NCBI GenBank assembly: GCA_039707655.1
Contig: CM077675.1
Location: 420,069,162-420,133,161 of the forward strand
Direction of reading: 5' to 3'
DNA: 64,000 bases
Origin: Elymus sibiricus
Taxonomy: Eukaryota; Streptophyta; Magnoliopsida; Poales; Poaceae
Below the pieces are notes generated by a model. That model did not search any database. It was not told the origin of the DNA and worked only from the letters and a program-made list of their open reading frames with translations. Shown piece after piece: positions 53,408 through 64,000 of this stretch (its first letter is position 1; each line of letters opens with the position of its first letter). A program made the translations under genes and the position numbers.

Positions 53408-54479
53408 GCGGCTTTCCCGGTTTCATCTCTTGGTTCAAACAAATGGTAATTTCCATTAGACCAATTCATTTCTTTGTCTAATTTGCGGCTAATGCAACAA
53501 TCCTTTCGTATTAAAGTTGTAGGCGAACTCAGAGTCTATGGACGCCGAATTGAGACAAGTCACTAATGGTTTTGACTATAAGGTCCGTTCATTTGACAAA
53601 TACGACATCACCGGGTATCGCTTTCGTACCTTTGGCAAAGAGCTATCTATGGCCGACCGAAAGTCTACAAATTGTTGTGTCTCTGCTATCGGAGAAGGAG
53701 GTACCGAGTATTATCAAAGAGTTGAAGCAATTTATGAACTTCTATTCTATGGTGAAAACCCACCGAACGTCGTAGTCTTCAAATGTTATTGGTTCCAGCC
53801 GAAGGAGACTAGAAGGACTCATGAGCATATAGGGCTAGTCGAAATCAAATAAAGCACCCATTTAGATGTTCCCGATGTCTATATTACGGCTCAACAGGTG
53901 ACCCAAGTTTTCTATCTACCGTGGGCCTGCCAAACTGATCCAAATCTGAATGGTTGGGATGTCGTTTATGAAGTGCCGCCACCTTTTAGACCACCTCCCC
54001 TCAATGAAGAGGATTATGAACCTCACATTAACCAAGACACATATGAAGGAGAATTCTTCCAAGAAACACGTCTTTCCAAAAAAATGTTTCAAGAACCGCT
54101 CTACTTCACCCCAGCACATTGAAGTAGACAACGACAGTGAATCCGACTTCACACCTGAGCCGGAACAAGAAGAGGTTACTGCTGCAGATGACCCGTCAAT
54201 GCTTGACCGATTACATAAAGGAGGCCTTTCACATGTTGTTCCCGATAGTGATGATGATGATGCATTTATTGATGATAGTGATGATGATGATGCATTTATT
54301 GATCCCAGAGCATATATAGACGATCAAGATTATTATTAGTTCATGTCAGGTATTCACTTTGTATTATATACATGATGATGATACACTTAAATTATATACA
54401 TATTATTATTCATGTCGGTATTCAATTTTTTTATGTTGTACTAATTTTGTTTACTCTTTGTCATGGCAGGTGTTGAAAG

Positions 54480-57011
54480 ATGGTGGGCGTGGGTCCAGAG
54501 CGATCCGCGGCTTCTTCGTCGACGCGTGGTGGGAGGGGTACTTCCATTCCACCCGATTCTCTCCGGAGAGCGTTGCTCGACAGTTTGCAGACACAGGCGG
54601 TTGCTTCTTCGTCGGCGCCGATGCCCACCGGGAGAGGAGGTCAGGGGAAGAAGAGAGGAGGAGGTAGAGGTACACGTGCCCGCGGGAGAGGTACGCAGGC
54701 TGCTACGCCTTCCTCGCCGCCACCCCCAGCTGATTCACCCGAGCACATGACTGCTAGGGTGGACCCGTCTGAGGTGGAGGCTACGCGGACTCCTGTCCAC
54801 GAGCCTCGGGTCGACGAGCCTTCGACCCACGAGACTCCTGTCCCAGACGCTTCGTCCCACGAGACTCCGAAGCAGAGCAGGGATCGGGCTACGTCCCAGC
54901 AGACCCCATGGGATACCTGGCTGGATCTGCGTCAGCAGGAGCCGAGTGGCCATGCCATGGTGGCGGGGATTGGTGTTCTGATAGCGAGGACGAGGTGGTT
55001 GAGGGGGCCACCGTCTACCAGTGTGGCACTAAGACCACCGTCTACCAGTGTGGTAGTACACGGCGACCCGCGAGCAGAGGTCGATGATTAGGCCTGATGG
55101 GGAGAAGTAAGTACATTTACTCTTTTTTAACCTTTTGCCTTCACGTTTCTTCAAATATCTAATGCGTTGGCTTTGTCATACTGCGGGGGTTGGAAACACG
55201 GCAGGGATGTCCGCAGGCCCAACACTGTCCTTGGTGTGATTTGCCGGCAAAACTTCCCGAGGTTTGTCATGTTGCCCGGTGAGGGTCAGCTTCCAGAGCT
55301 AGGATTGACCTGGGAGCACTACTTGGCTGCCCCGGCCCCGCCGAAGGAGATGATCGACAGTGTCTTGTGCCACACGAGGGCTGACATGGTGATCAGACAT
55401 TTTTGGGTAATTTCTCCTTTACACAATTAAAAATCAACAATAGCTAGTTATTGTACTAATTAGTGTTGTCTCGTTTGATTGCAGACCTTCTACAGGTGTG
55501 AGGAGGGATACGAGGAGGCCGTGGCAAAGGTTATCGATGGCGAGTGCAGGCGCCTACTACAGAACTTACGGCACAAGGCTCGGCCGCAGGCTATTCGAGA
55601 CTACTATGCCTCGCGTGGTGTTAAGAAGGACAAGTCGTCGTGCCGCGGAAAGTTTCTGCAGAAGGAGCAGTACATGAATGTAATTACCTATTCTTAAGGC
55701 CTTGTACTTAGTTTCCTTGATTTGATTCGTAGGCGTAGCGCTCAAATTTCTCTTTACTAACTTAGGTGCCCCCGAGATGGTGTGCAGATAAGATGGATTG
55801 TTCGGAGGCGTTGGTGGATGAGTGGTGCTCAGACGAATGGCTAGCCGTCCACAACAATGCCAAGGACCGACGTGCCAAAATGGTTGGTGTGCCACACCAT
55901 CAAGGTAGCGCCAACTTATACCAGTTCGGGCGGAACTGGGTATGTGGTTTGCTTCATGATTCATGCAATTCATTCTTGATGCTAGCTTGAGCCCTTTACT
56001 AATACTTTGTTCCTCTCTCTCTCTCTCTCTCTTTTAGGCGCACTACAATAACACGGAGGTGCCAGAGGTGTACGACCTCTATGCCATGGTCCATACTGCC
56101 TCGTACAAGAAGGCCAAGGCATTCTCTGAGTCTGACCTCGATCATCCTGAGAACTTCACCAACATCTCCTCCCACGACTAGCTCGTAAGGTACAGAGATC
56201 AGGGGAAGGCGAGGAAAGGGGAGGACTTTAACCCGAGCCAGCATACTATTGATCCAGAGCTGGTGATGATAGCTGGCGGCGGGAGGCCCCATGGCTCGAT
56301 AGCCATTGGAGATGGACTTATACGATCTTCTCGCACTCTCCAGGAGATCAAGGCGCGTCAAACGAGCTCCTGTCCTGAGACAAGGCCTCGTCCACGGCCA
56401 GTCGAGCTCGCCATCGAGGTTAGTCATATGGACTTAGATAGCTTTCCTCCATTACATTGTGTGTGCGAACAAAGATGATTACAATGCTAATGAGGAGTTG
56501 TGTTGCAGGCTGCTCTTCAGAAAGAGAGAGAGGCAATCCAGGCGCTTCTGGAGGATAGGGACCGGCAGGAGGCGGAGAAGGAGAGGGAGTTCGAGGAGAG
56601 GACGGCTAGGTTGTTGGAGGAGGAGAGGGCACGGAACGAGGCGTCTCACCAGGCCATGTACGAGCTCTTCGTGGTAAGTTTTTTCTTCATATTAGCCAAA
56701 TCATGCATGTAATGTTCGTTTAATTAATAACTAATATGATTGACTTGTCAAAACCAAATGTGCAGTCTATGTGCGAGAAGTCCGCCCAGACCCCTCTGCC
56801 GATGCCAGTCAGTACCACGGCGGGAACGGTGAGTTTCATTTGAATGGTCATTAGTTACTAGTCTTAACATTTCAGTGTCATCATGCTAACGAGACATTGC
56901 AAATAATCTTTGGTGCAACATAACTCCCGAGCCGCATCGCACGACCCTTCTCCAGGGCATCCTTCTCCAGGTGAAACTGGCCCGAGCAACCCCAGTGCTT
57001 CACCTCCGTGA
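54480..57011 (+). pseudogene. Second CACTA gene (Transposase_24-like), copy II
   Basis: Exons: 54480-55106, 55187-55406, 55485-55679, 55766-55939, 56038-56418, 56509-56673, 56766-56828 and a last exon ending with TGA at 57009. Exon lengths 2 to 6 equal those of copy I. Features match: GRGTRARGRG and Pro/Ser-rich start, WEHYLAAPAP, TFYRCEEGYEEA, HTASYKKAKAF, and a Glu/Arg coiled coil. Damage: a missing base near 54,955 shifts frame in exon 1. The acceptor before exon 2 reads CTGCGG where copy I has CTGCAG. TAG at 56179 stands where copy I has AAG. It starts 140 bases after the TNP2 stop behind a GGCAG acceptor-like sequence, so the two genes may share a transcript. Confidence 0.75.
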
Positions 57012-57014
57012 TGA

Positions 57015-57690
57015 CGAGGACGGTAAGTTTTCTCTAGTGTTTTGCTTAACAAATGCATAATGACCTATACTTAGCTTATTTAGTTCATTTATGACATAAT
57101 TAGCTTACTTAGGTCAAAAATGGCATAATAACCTTGGTTAGCTCATAAATGTCATATACTTAGCTTATTTTCCTCCAAAGGGACATAATAAGCTTACTTA
57201 GCTCCAACATGACCTAGTTTACCTAAGTTAGCTCTAAAATGACCTATACTTAGCTTTGTTTCCTCCAAAATGACATAATAAGCTTACTTACCTAAAAAAC
57301 CTATTTTACCTAAGTTAGCTCTAAAATGACCTATACTTAGCTTTGTTTCCTCCAAAATGACATAATAAGCTTACTTAGCTCCAAAATGACCTATTTTACC
57401 TAAGTTAGCTCTAAAATGACCTATACTTAGCTTTGTTTCCTCCACAATGACATAATAAGCTTAGTTAACTCAAAAATGGCATAATTACCTTGGTTAGCTC
57501 AATAATGACTTGTACTTAGCTTACTTATGTAAAAAATGGCATAATTAGCTTACTTAGGTTAAAAATGGCATAATAACCTTGGTAACCTCATAAATGTCAT
57601 ATACTTAGCTTATTTTCTTGCAAAATGACACAATAATCTTAGTTAGGTCACAAAAGGCATAATTACCTAGGTTAGCTCTAAAATGACACA
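57015..57690 (+). repeat. AT-rich tandem repeat, clear period 87-90 bp, 3' part of CACTA copy II
   Basis: Units share ACCTAAGTTAGCTCTAAAAT, GACCTATACTTAGCTTTG and GACATAATAAGCTTACTTAG. The ACCTAAGTTA word falls at 57221, 57308 and 57398. Outer units are more diverged. No coding frame is conserved. Confidence 0.85.
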
Positions 57691-57696
57691 AATAAG

Positions 57697-57835
57697 CAAT
57701 AAGAAGAAGAAAAACAAGAGGAGAAAGAGAAAGAGAAGAAAAACGCTTCTTCTTCTTCTTCTAGATCTTCTTCTTCTTCTTCTTGATATTCTTCTTCTTC
57801 TTCTTCTTCTTCTTCTTCTTCTTGTAGTATTCTTC
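57697..57835. repeat. Inverted GAA / TTC microsatellites
   Basis: A (GAA/GAG)n stretch (57,697-57,742) is followed by (CTT)n stretches (57,748-57,835), so the transcript could fold into a purine-pyrimidine hairpin. Frames across it are artefacts. Confidence 0.8.
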
Positions 57836-58186
57836 TTCTAACTTTCCTATTTCCCATTTTGCAGATTTGATTCACTTCACGGAAGCTTGCGTTGATGGAG
57901 TGCTTGTGTTTACTTTCTGTTTTGATTTTGTATCGAGGAACAATGTGAAACTTGCTACCTATGGATGAAACTATTGTAATATGGATAAAACTATGTATGT
58001 ATGGATGAAACTATTGTAATATGGTGAAACTTGCACTTTTGATTTGGTATGTTTGTTGGATGATCATATCCATATGGCAGGGATATAGTTTCTGTGAAAT
58101 ATATATATATATATATATATCATATATTTGCTTGTGAAAATGCTTGGATATATCAAAAAACAGAATAAAAATACGCGATGTAGTCA
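57836..58186 (+). other. 3' region of CACTA copy II without genes
   Basis: Contains a GGATGAAACTATTGTAATAT repeat (twice, near 57,963 and 58,003) and an (AT)n microsatellite at about 58,100-58,121. It is probably the 3' untranslated part of the element. Confidence 0.6.
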
Positions 58187-58730
58187 CTTTGCCGTCTGCC
58201 ACCGACGGCAAAGGGAGCTTTGCCGTCTGCCACCGACGGCAAAGGTGCCACGTGGCAGCAACCTGTGCAACCTAGGAACACCAGGTCTGAGCCATTTTGG
58301 TCACTTTGCCGTCTGCTAGCAGACGGCAAAGTATGACGTTTTGCCGTCGGCTGGCAGACGGCAAAGAATAGCAGTAGCCCATCTGTCCAGCTGGCCCATC
58401 CTGCCACTTTGCCGTCTCTGGCGGACGGCAAAGGATCTGCTCTCTTTGCCGTCTGCGGGCAGACGGCAAAGGCTGCCGTTAGCCACCTAACGGGGCTAAC
58501 CTGATTCCTGTGCCGTCCACGTGCTTTATCGTCTGCAGGTCCTACATGGCAGACGACAAATATCTTTGCCGTCCGCTATTGTAAAGCAGACGGCGAAGCG
58601 CTCCTTTACCGGAGTTTTCTGTGCTGGACGTGGGGCCGTTTGCTGGCAGACCGCAAAGGAGTTTGCCGTCCACAAACCTATCCTTTGCCGTCTGCCATGG
58701 CAGACCGCAAAGTACCTGATTCGTGTAGTG
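58187..58730 (+). repeat. Right subterminal repeat region and terminus of CACTA copy II
   Basis: About ten TTTGCCGTC/GACGGCAAA motifs, many as inverted pairs separated by GCCACC or GCTGGCA spacers. The region ends at the terminus CGTGTAGTG (58730). Confidence 0.92.
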
Positions 58731-59619
58731 AGTATAGTCGAGTTATTATGTTGGTGACCGAAGGTTGTTCGGAGTCCCGGATGAGATCCCGGACGTGACA
58801 AGGAACTCTGGAATAGTGCAGAGGTGAAGATTGATATATAGGATGAAGAGCATCGGAGTCCGGAAGTGTTCCGGGGCATACCGGGGTTCGACGGAGTACT
58901 GAAAGGGGTTTCGGGGGGCCCCGGCAAGTGTTGGGGGGCCTCATGGGCCAAGGAGAGAGGTGCACCAGCCCACTAAGGGGCTGGGCTCCGCGCCAAACCC
59001 TAACCCACTCGGTTGGGTGGGGGCCACACCCCCTAGGGTCGCCGACCACCCAAAACTTGGGAGGCAAGGCGCCTAGGAGGGGCGTCACCCAACCCTAGCC
59101 GCACCCCCCTTGCCGCCGGCCCCTAGGGGGAAACCCTAGGACGCCCTCCCCTTCTCCCTTCCCCCTATATATAGAGAGGGGGAGAGAGAGGGCAGCCGCG
59201 CCACATCGTGCTGCGGCGCTACCCCTCCTCTCCCTCGTAGTTCTTCTCCTCCTCATATCGCGCGGTGAAGCCTGTTGAGCTGTCACCACCACCACCTCAC
59301 CACACCGTCGTGCTGCCGGAGGACTCGGGCTACTACTTCACCATCGCTCGCTGGATCGAGGAGGTGAAGGCGTCATCAAGACGTACGTGTGTTGAACGCG
59401 GAGGTGCCGTCCGTTCGGCACTTGATCGGGAGTTCGCGGGACGGCTTGCGATTTGGATCGCGAAGACGTTCCACTACATCAACCGCGATTCTTAACGCTT
59501 CTGCTTAGCGATCTGCAAGGGTATGTAGATGCAATCTCTCCTCTCATAGATGGTCATCTCCTAGATTGATCTTGGTGAAGCGTTGGATTTTTTTTGTTTC
59601 CCATGCAACGTCCCCAATA
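58731..59619 (+). repeat. BARE1-like 5' LTR, right half, with TATA box
   Basis: Starts with the duplicated AGT. CCCCCTATATATAGAGAGGG (TATA at about 59,166-59,172) is the probable core promoter, and a GC-rich transcribed leader follows. Ends CCCCAATA. Confidence 0.9.
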
Positions 59620-60899
59620 GTGGCATCATGAGCTAGCTCTATGCGTAGATGACATCACGAGTAGAACACAAAGGAGTTTGTGGGCGTTGATATTCAGATT
59701 GCTTCCTTCCTTAGTCTTTTCTTGATTCGGCGGTATTGTGGGATGAAGCGGCTCGGACCAACCTTACTCGTCCACGTACGAGAGACCGGTTCCATCGACT
59801 GACATGTAACTTTGTTGCATAAGATGGCTGGCGGGTGTCTGTCTATCCCACCTTAGTTGAATCGGATTTGACAAAGGCGGTCCTTGTAAAAGGTTGAATA
59901 GCAATTCGTATATCACCGTTGTGGTTTAGCGTAGGTAGGAATTGTTCTTGCTAGATACCCATAGCAGCCACGTAAAACATGCAACAACAAATTAGAGGAG
60001 GTCTAACTTGTTTTTGCAGGGTATGTTGTGATATGATATGGCCAAAGACATGATGATATATATTTGATGTATGAGATGATCAAGTTTTGTAATAGTTTAT
60101 ATCAACTTGCATGTTGATGCGGCAACCGGCAGGAGCCATAGGGTTGTCTTTAATTATTATGTGGCCTGCATGTCACTCATTAAGCGCTATGTAATGCTTT
60201 ACTTATTGCTAAGCGATAGCAATAGTAGTAGAAGCATGGTGGGCGTGACAACCCCGATGGAAACACGATGATGGAGATCATGATGATGGGGATCATGGTG
60301 TTATGTCGGTGACGATGGAGATCATGCCGGTGCTTTGGAGATGGAGATCAAAAGCACAAGTTCATGGCCATATCATGCCACTTATGATTTGCATGTGATG
60401 TTAATCCTTTTAGGCATCTTATTTTGCTTAGGACGACAGTAGCATTATAAGGTGATCCCTCACTAAAATTTCAAGATAAAATTGTGTTCTCCCCGAGTGT
60501 GCACCGTTGCGAAAGTTCGTCGTTTCGAGGCACCACGTGATGATCGGGTGCGATAGACTCTACGTTCGCATACAACGGGTGCAAGACAATTTTGGACATG
60601 CGGAACACTCCTGTTAAACTTGACGAGCCTAGCATGTACAGACATGGCCTCGGAACATAAGAGACCGAAAGGTCGAACATGAGTCATATAGTAGATATGA
60701 TCAACATGGAGATGTTCACCATTGAAACCACCTCATCTCACGTGATGATCGGACTTGGGTTGGTGAATTTGGATCATGTAACACTCGGATGACTGGAGGG
60801 ATGTCAATTTGAGTGGGAGTTTCGATTAATATGATTAACTAAACTCATAATCTTGAACAATAGTCTAAGTAATCTTTGCAAATTTATGATGTAGATCAA
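59620..60899 (+). other. BARE1-like primer site and untranslated leader
   Basis: GTGGCATCATGAGC, a methionine-tRNA-type primer site, follows the LTR. The rest is leader sequence with no open frame above 75 codons. It includes runs of GATGGAGATCATG-like text near 60,270-60,340. Confidence 0.75.
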
Positions 60900-63800
60900 T
60901 GGCTCGCACAGTAGCTCCCCTGAAATGCGTTCCTAGAGAAAGCCAAGCTGAAAGATGATGGACGTAACTTTGTAGACTGGGCCCGTAATTTGAGGATTAT
61001 CCTCACGGCTTCCCAAAAGGCTTATGTCCTTGATGCACCGCTCGGTGCGCCACCCGCTCCAGTATCGTCTGTAGACGTTGCGAACGCCTGACAGGCGCGT
61101 TCTGGTGACTACTCAATAGCTCAGTGTGCAATGTTGTATGGATTAGAATCGGGACTTCAAAGACGTTTTGAACGTCATGGAGCATATGAGATGTTCCAGG
61201 AGTTGAAGTTTATTTTTGAGAAGAATGCCAGGATCAAGAGGTATGAGACCTCCGATAAGTTCTATGCTTGCAAGATGGAGGAGAACGGGTCTGTCAGTGA
61301 GCACATACTCAGAATGTCTGGGTATTCCAACCGTCTGGCTGAGTTGGGAATTGCTCTCCCGCCAGAGGCGATCACTGAGAGAGTTCTTCAATCACCGCCA
61401 CCTAGCTACAAAGGCTTTGTGTTGAACTATAACATGCAAGGGATGAACAAGTTAGTCGTCGAGCTGTTTGCGATGCTGAAAGTCGCTGAGTCAGAAATTC
61501 AGAAGGAGCATCAAGTGTTGATGGTCAATGAAACCCCTAGTTTCAAGAAGAATGGAAAGGGAAAGAAGGGTAACTCCAAGAAGAGTGGCAAAGCAGTTGC
61601 CCCTCCCGTGAAGAAACCCAAGGGTGGACCCAAGCCAGAAACTGAGTGCTTTCATATCAAGGGTACTGGCCACTAGAAGCGGATTTGCCCCAAGTATCTG
61701 GCCAGCAAGAAGGCGACCAACACCAAACAAGGTATATATGATATACATGTTATTGATGTGTACCTTACCAACTCTCGTTGTAGTGCCTCGGTATTTGATA
61801 CCGGTTCGGTTGCTCACATTTGCAACTCAAAGCAGGAACTACGGAATAGACGGAGGCTGGCAAAGGACGAAGTGACGATGCGCGTGAGAAATGGTTCCAA
61901 GGTTGATGTGATCGCCATCGGCACGCTCACTCTTCGATTACCATCGGGATTAGTGATGAACCTAAATAATTGTTATTTAGTGCCTACGTTGAGCATGAAC
62001 ATTATATCTGGATCTTGTTTAATGCGAGACGGTTACTCATTTAAATCACATGATAATGGTTGTTCTATTTATATGAGTAATATCTTTTATGGTCATGCAC
62101 CCATTGTGAAGGGTTTATTCTTATTGAATCTCGATAGTGATGATACACATGTTCCTAACATTGATGCCAAAAGATGTAGAGTTGATAATGATAGTACCAC
62201 TTTCTTGTGGCACCGCCGCTTAGGTCATATTGATGTGAAACGCATGAAGAAGCTCCATGCTGATTGACTTTTGGAGTCACTTGATTTTGAATCACTTGAC
62301 ACATGTGAACCATGCCTCATGGGCAAGATGACTAAGACCCCGTTCTCTGGAACAATGGAACGGGCAAGTGACTTGTTGGAAATCATACATACTGATGTGT
62401 GCGGTCCGATGAGCATTGAGGCGCGCGGTGGATATCATTATTTTCTCACCTTCACCGATGACTTAAGTAGATATGGGTATATTTACTTAATGAAACACAA
62501 GTCTGAAACGTTCGAAAAGTTCAAGCAATTTCAGAGTGAAGTTGAGAATCATCGTAATAAGAAGATTAAATTCCTACGATCTGATCGAGGAGGAGAATAT
62601 CTGAGTTATGAGTTTGGCAATCACTTAAGACAGTGTGGAATTGTTTCAAAGTGGACGCCACCTGGAACACCACAGCATAATGGTGTGTCCGAACGTCGTA
62701 ATCGGACCTTATTAGATATGGTGTGTTCTATGATGTCTCTTGCCGATTTGCCACTATCATTTTGGGGATATGCGTTAGAGACAGCTGCATTCACTTTAAA
62801 TAGGGCACCATCTAAGTCCGTTGAGACGACGCCGTATGAACTGTGGTTTGGCAAGAAACCAAAGTTGTCGTTTCTTAAAGTTTGGGGATGCGATGCTTAT
62901 GTCAAAAGGCTTCAGCCAGAAAAGCTCGAACCCAAAGCGGACAAATGCGTCTTCATAGGATACCCGAAAGAGATGGTTGGGTACACCTTCTATCTCAGAT
63001 CCGAAGGCAAAGTGTTTGTCGCTAAGAACGGGTCATTTCTCGAGAAAGAGTTTCTCTCGAAAGAATTGAGTGGGAGGAAGATAGAACTTGATGAGGTTGT
63101 TGAACCTCTGCTTCAACCAGAGAGTAGTGCAGCGCAGAAAGATGTTTTTGTAGAACCTACGTCTGTTGAAGATGAAGCTGATGATGGTGATCATGAAGCT
63201 TCAAATCAAGTTACTATCGAACCTCGTAGGTCGACAAGGACACATACTGCTCCTGAATGGTACGGTAACCCTGTCTTAGAGGTCATGTTGTTGGACAACG
63301 ATGAACCTACGAGCTATGGAGAAGCGATGGTGGGCCCGAATTCCAACAAATGGTTAGAGGCCATGAAATCCGAGATAGGATCCATGTATGAAAACAAAGT
63401 GTGGACTTTGGAAGTATTACCTGAAGGGAGAAAGGCCATTCAGAATAAATGGACCTTTAAGAAGAAGACGGACGCGGACGATAATGTCACCGTCTATAAA
63501 GCTCGACTTGTGGCAAAGGGTTTTTCACAAGTTCAAGGAGTTGACTACGATGAGACTTTCTCACCCATAGCGATGCTTAAGTCCGTCAGAATCATGTTAG
63601 CAATATCTGCATTTTTCGATTATGAAATTTGGCAGATGGATGTCAAAACAGCGTTCCTTAACGGTTTCCTTAAGGAAGAGTTGTATATGATGCAACCAGA
63701 AGGTTTTGTCGATCCAGAGAATGCTGACAAAGTTTGCAAGCTCCAGCGATCCATTTATGGGCTGGTGCAAGCATTTCAAAGTTGGAATCTTCGCTTTGAT

Positions 63801-64000
63801 GAGGTGATCAAAGCGTTTGCATTTATACAAGTTTAAGGAGAAGCTTGTATTTACAAGAAAGTGAGTGGGAGCTCTATAGCCTTTCTAATATTATATGTGG
63901 ATGACATATTGCTGATTGGAAACAATGTAGAATTTTTGGAAAGCATGAAGGAATATTTGAACAAGAGTTTTTCAATGAAGGACCTAGGAGAAGCTGCTTT
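60900..64000 (+). pseudogene. BARE1/Angela-like copia gag-pol, broken, continues past the window
   Basis: Gag (FVDWARNLRIILTASQKAYV, YGLESGLQRRFERHGAYEMF) is followed by a damaged zinc knuckle (ECFHIKGTGH). Protease is VFDTGSVAHICN and gag-pre-integrase is LWHRRLGHIDVKRM. Integrase has its three acidic residues (IHTDVCGP, RSDRGGEY, QHNGVSERR). Reverse transcriptase includes KARLVAKGFSQVQGVDYDE, QMDVKTAFLNG and LYVDDILLIGN. Stops in the main frame: TGA 61089, TAG 61674 (in the knuckle), TGA 62265 and TAA 63834. A frameshift near 60,940 separates the ATG at 60900 from the gag frame. The first knuckle Cys pair reads CFHI, losing a Cys. The enzyme motifs are otherwise kept. Confidence 0.93.

Larger units (their letters stand above)
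37904..54339 (+). pseudogene. TNP2-type CACTA transposase gene, copy II, broken and split by gypsy insertion
   Basis: ATG at 37904; exons 37904-40453, 40527-40614 continued at 53413-53445, and 53523-54339. The domain order matches copy I (WMYTGH, WCPCVRCDN, STDGFNVFG, HNIDVMHTEKN, FDYKVRSFDKY, Asp-rich tail). Damage seen against copy I: a C7-to-C6 contraction near 38,948 and a G7-to-G6 contraction near 40,100, each shifting frame. There is also TGG to TGA at about 39,072, CAA to TAA near 53,850, and a one-base insertion in an A run near 54,080. The donor after exon 1 reads GTAAAT instead of GTAAGT. The gypsy element interrupts the exon within Gly codons. The gene cannot make transposase. Confidence 0.92.
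35916..58730 (+). mobile_element. CACTA (En/Spm) transposon, copy II, complete with nested gypsy element
   Basis: The left terminus is CACTACTGGAATCAGG (35916). The right terminus, inverted, is CACTACACGAATCAGG (ends 58730). An exact 3-bp duplication AGT lies at 35913-35915 and 58731-58733. Total length is 22.8 kb, or about 10.0 kb without the gypsy element. It carries subterminal TTTGCCGTC repeats at both ends, a TNP2 gene and a Transposase_24-like gene, both broken. It is in the opposite orientation to copy I. It can have moved only with transposase supplied elsewhere once its genes decayed. Confidence 0.97.
35036..64000 (+). mobile_element. BARE1/Angela-like copia retrotransposon, 5' LTR split by CACTA copy II, 3' end outside the window
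   Basis: The LTR starts TGTTGGAAATATGCCCTAGA at 35036, resumes after CACTA copy II at 58731, and ends at 59619 before a primer-site-like GTGGCATCATGAGC. Reassembled LTR length is about 1.77 kb, close to the 1.8 kb usual for this family. The polyprotein region follows (60.9 kb to the edge). The last LTR bases are CAATA where CAACA is usual. It is younger than the LTR fragment at 34.4-35.0 kb and older than CACTA copy II. Confidence 0.92.

Noticed and set aside
57060..57690. CRISPR-like spaced repeats
   Set aside because: Units are contiguous, degenerate, lack unique spacers and occur in a eukaryotic transposon.
59265..59495. 76-codon frame in the BARE1 LTR leader
   Set aside because: It lies in the transcribed LTR leader of a copia element and is probably non-coding; no domain seen.

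Overview
The window is nuclear plant DNA from a grass, most likely the wheat/barley/rye group (Triticeae). The signs are a BARE1/Angela-type copia LTR, CACTA elements with TTTGCCGTC subterminal repeats, Tourist and hAT MITEs, split genes with GT-AG introns, and transposons nested inside transposons. No bacterial-type operon, CRISPR array or RNA gene was seen. The only apparently functional host gene is a RING-H2 E3 ubiquitin ligase at about 23.1-26.9 kb on the minus strand.

Layout. (1) 1-8,084: right-hand part of a CACTA element (copy I, minus strand) with a TNP2-type transposase gene and a second Ptta/En/Spm-type gene that runs off the left edge. (2) 8,516-14,806: a Mutator-like element with about 195-bp terminal inverted repeats and a 9-bp target duplication. 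A 5.1-kb copia retrotransposon with an uninterrupted 1,598-residue polyprotein is inserted in it (8,752-13,876). (3) 15.8-17.5 kb: a Tourist-like MITE, a poly-C-rich hAT MITE and an 839-bp hAT element carrying a possible captured exon, each with exact target duplications. (4) 17.5-22.8 kb: degenerate repeats and a non-LTR retroposon. (5) The RING gene. (6) 27.2-30.3 kb: a degenerate tandem repeat interrupted by a LINE fragment. (7) 31.3-33.8 kb: an Athila-like gypsy remnant and the end of a third CACTA element carrying a 3'-5' exonuclease-like fragment.

(8) 34.4-64 kb is a four-level nest. An old minus-strand LTR fragment was hit by a BARE1/Angela-like copia element (35,036 to beyond 64,000). 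CACTA copy II (35,916-58,730, target duplication AGT) inserted into that element's 5' LTR. A Tekay/Del-like gypsy element (40,615-53,407, target duplication GCGGC) then inserted into an exon of the CACTA transposase gene. Each junction gives a relative age.

The CACTA copies are opposite in orientation and closely similar, so they can be read against each other. Copy I's transposase gene has one visible nonsense codon, while copy II's is broken by homopolymer frameshifts, stops and the gypsy insertion. Both copies carry two conserved palindromes (216 and 64 bp) upstream of the transposase. The gypsy and BARE1 polyproteins are dead, mostly through changes expected from cytosine deamination. All family names rest on motifs read by eye; no database search was run.
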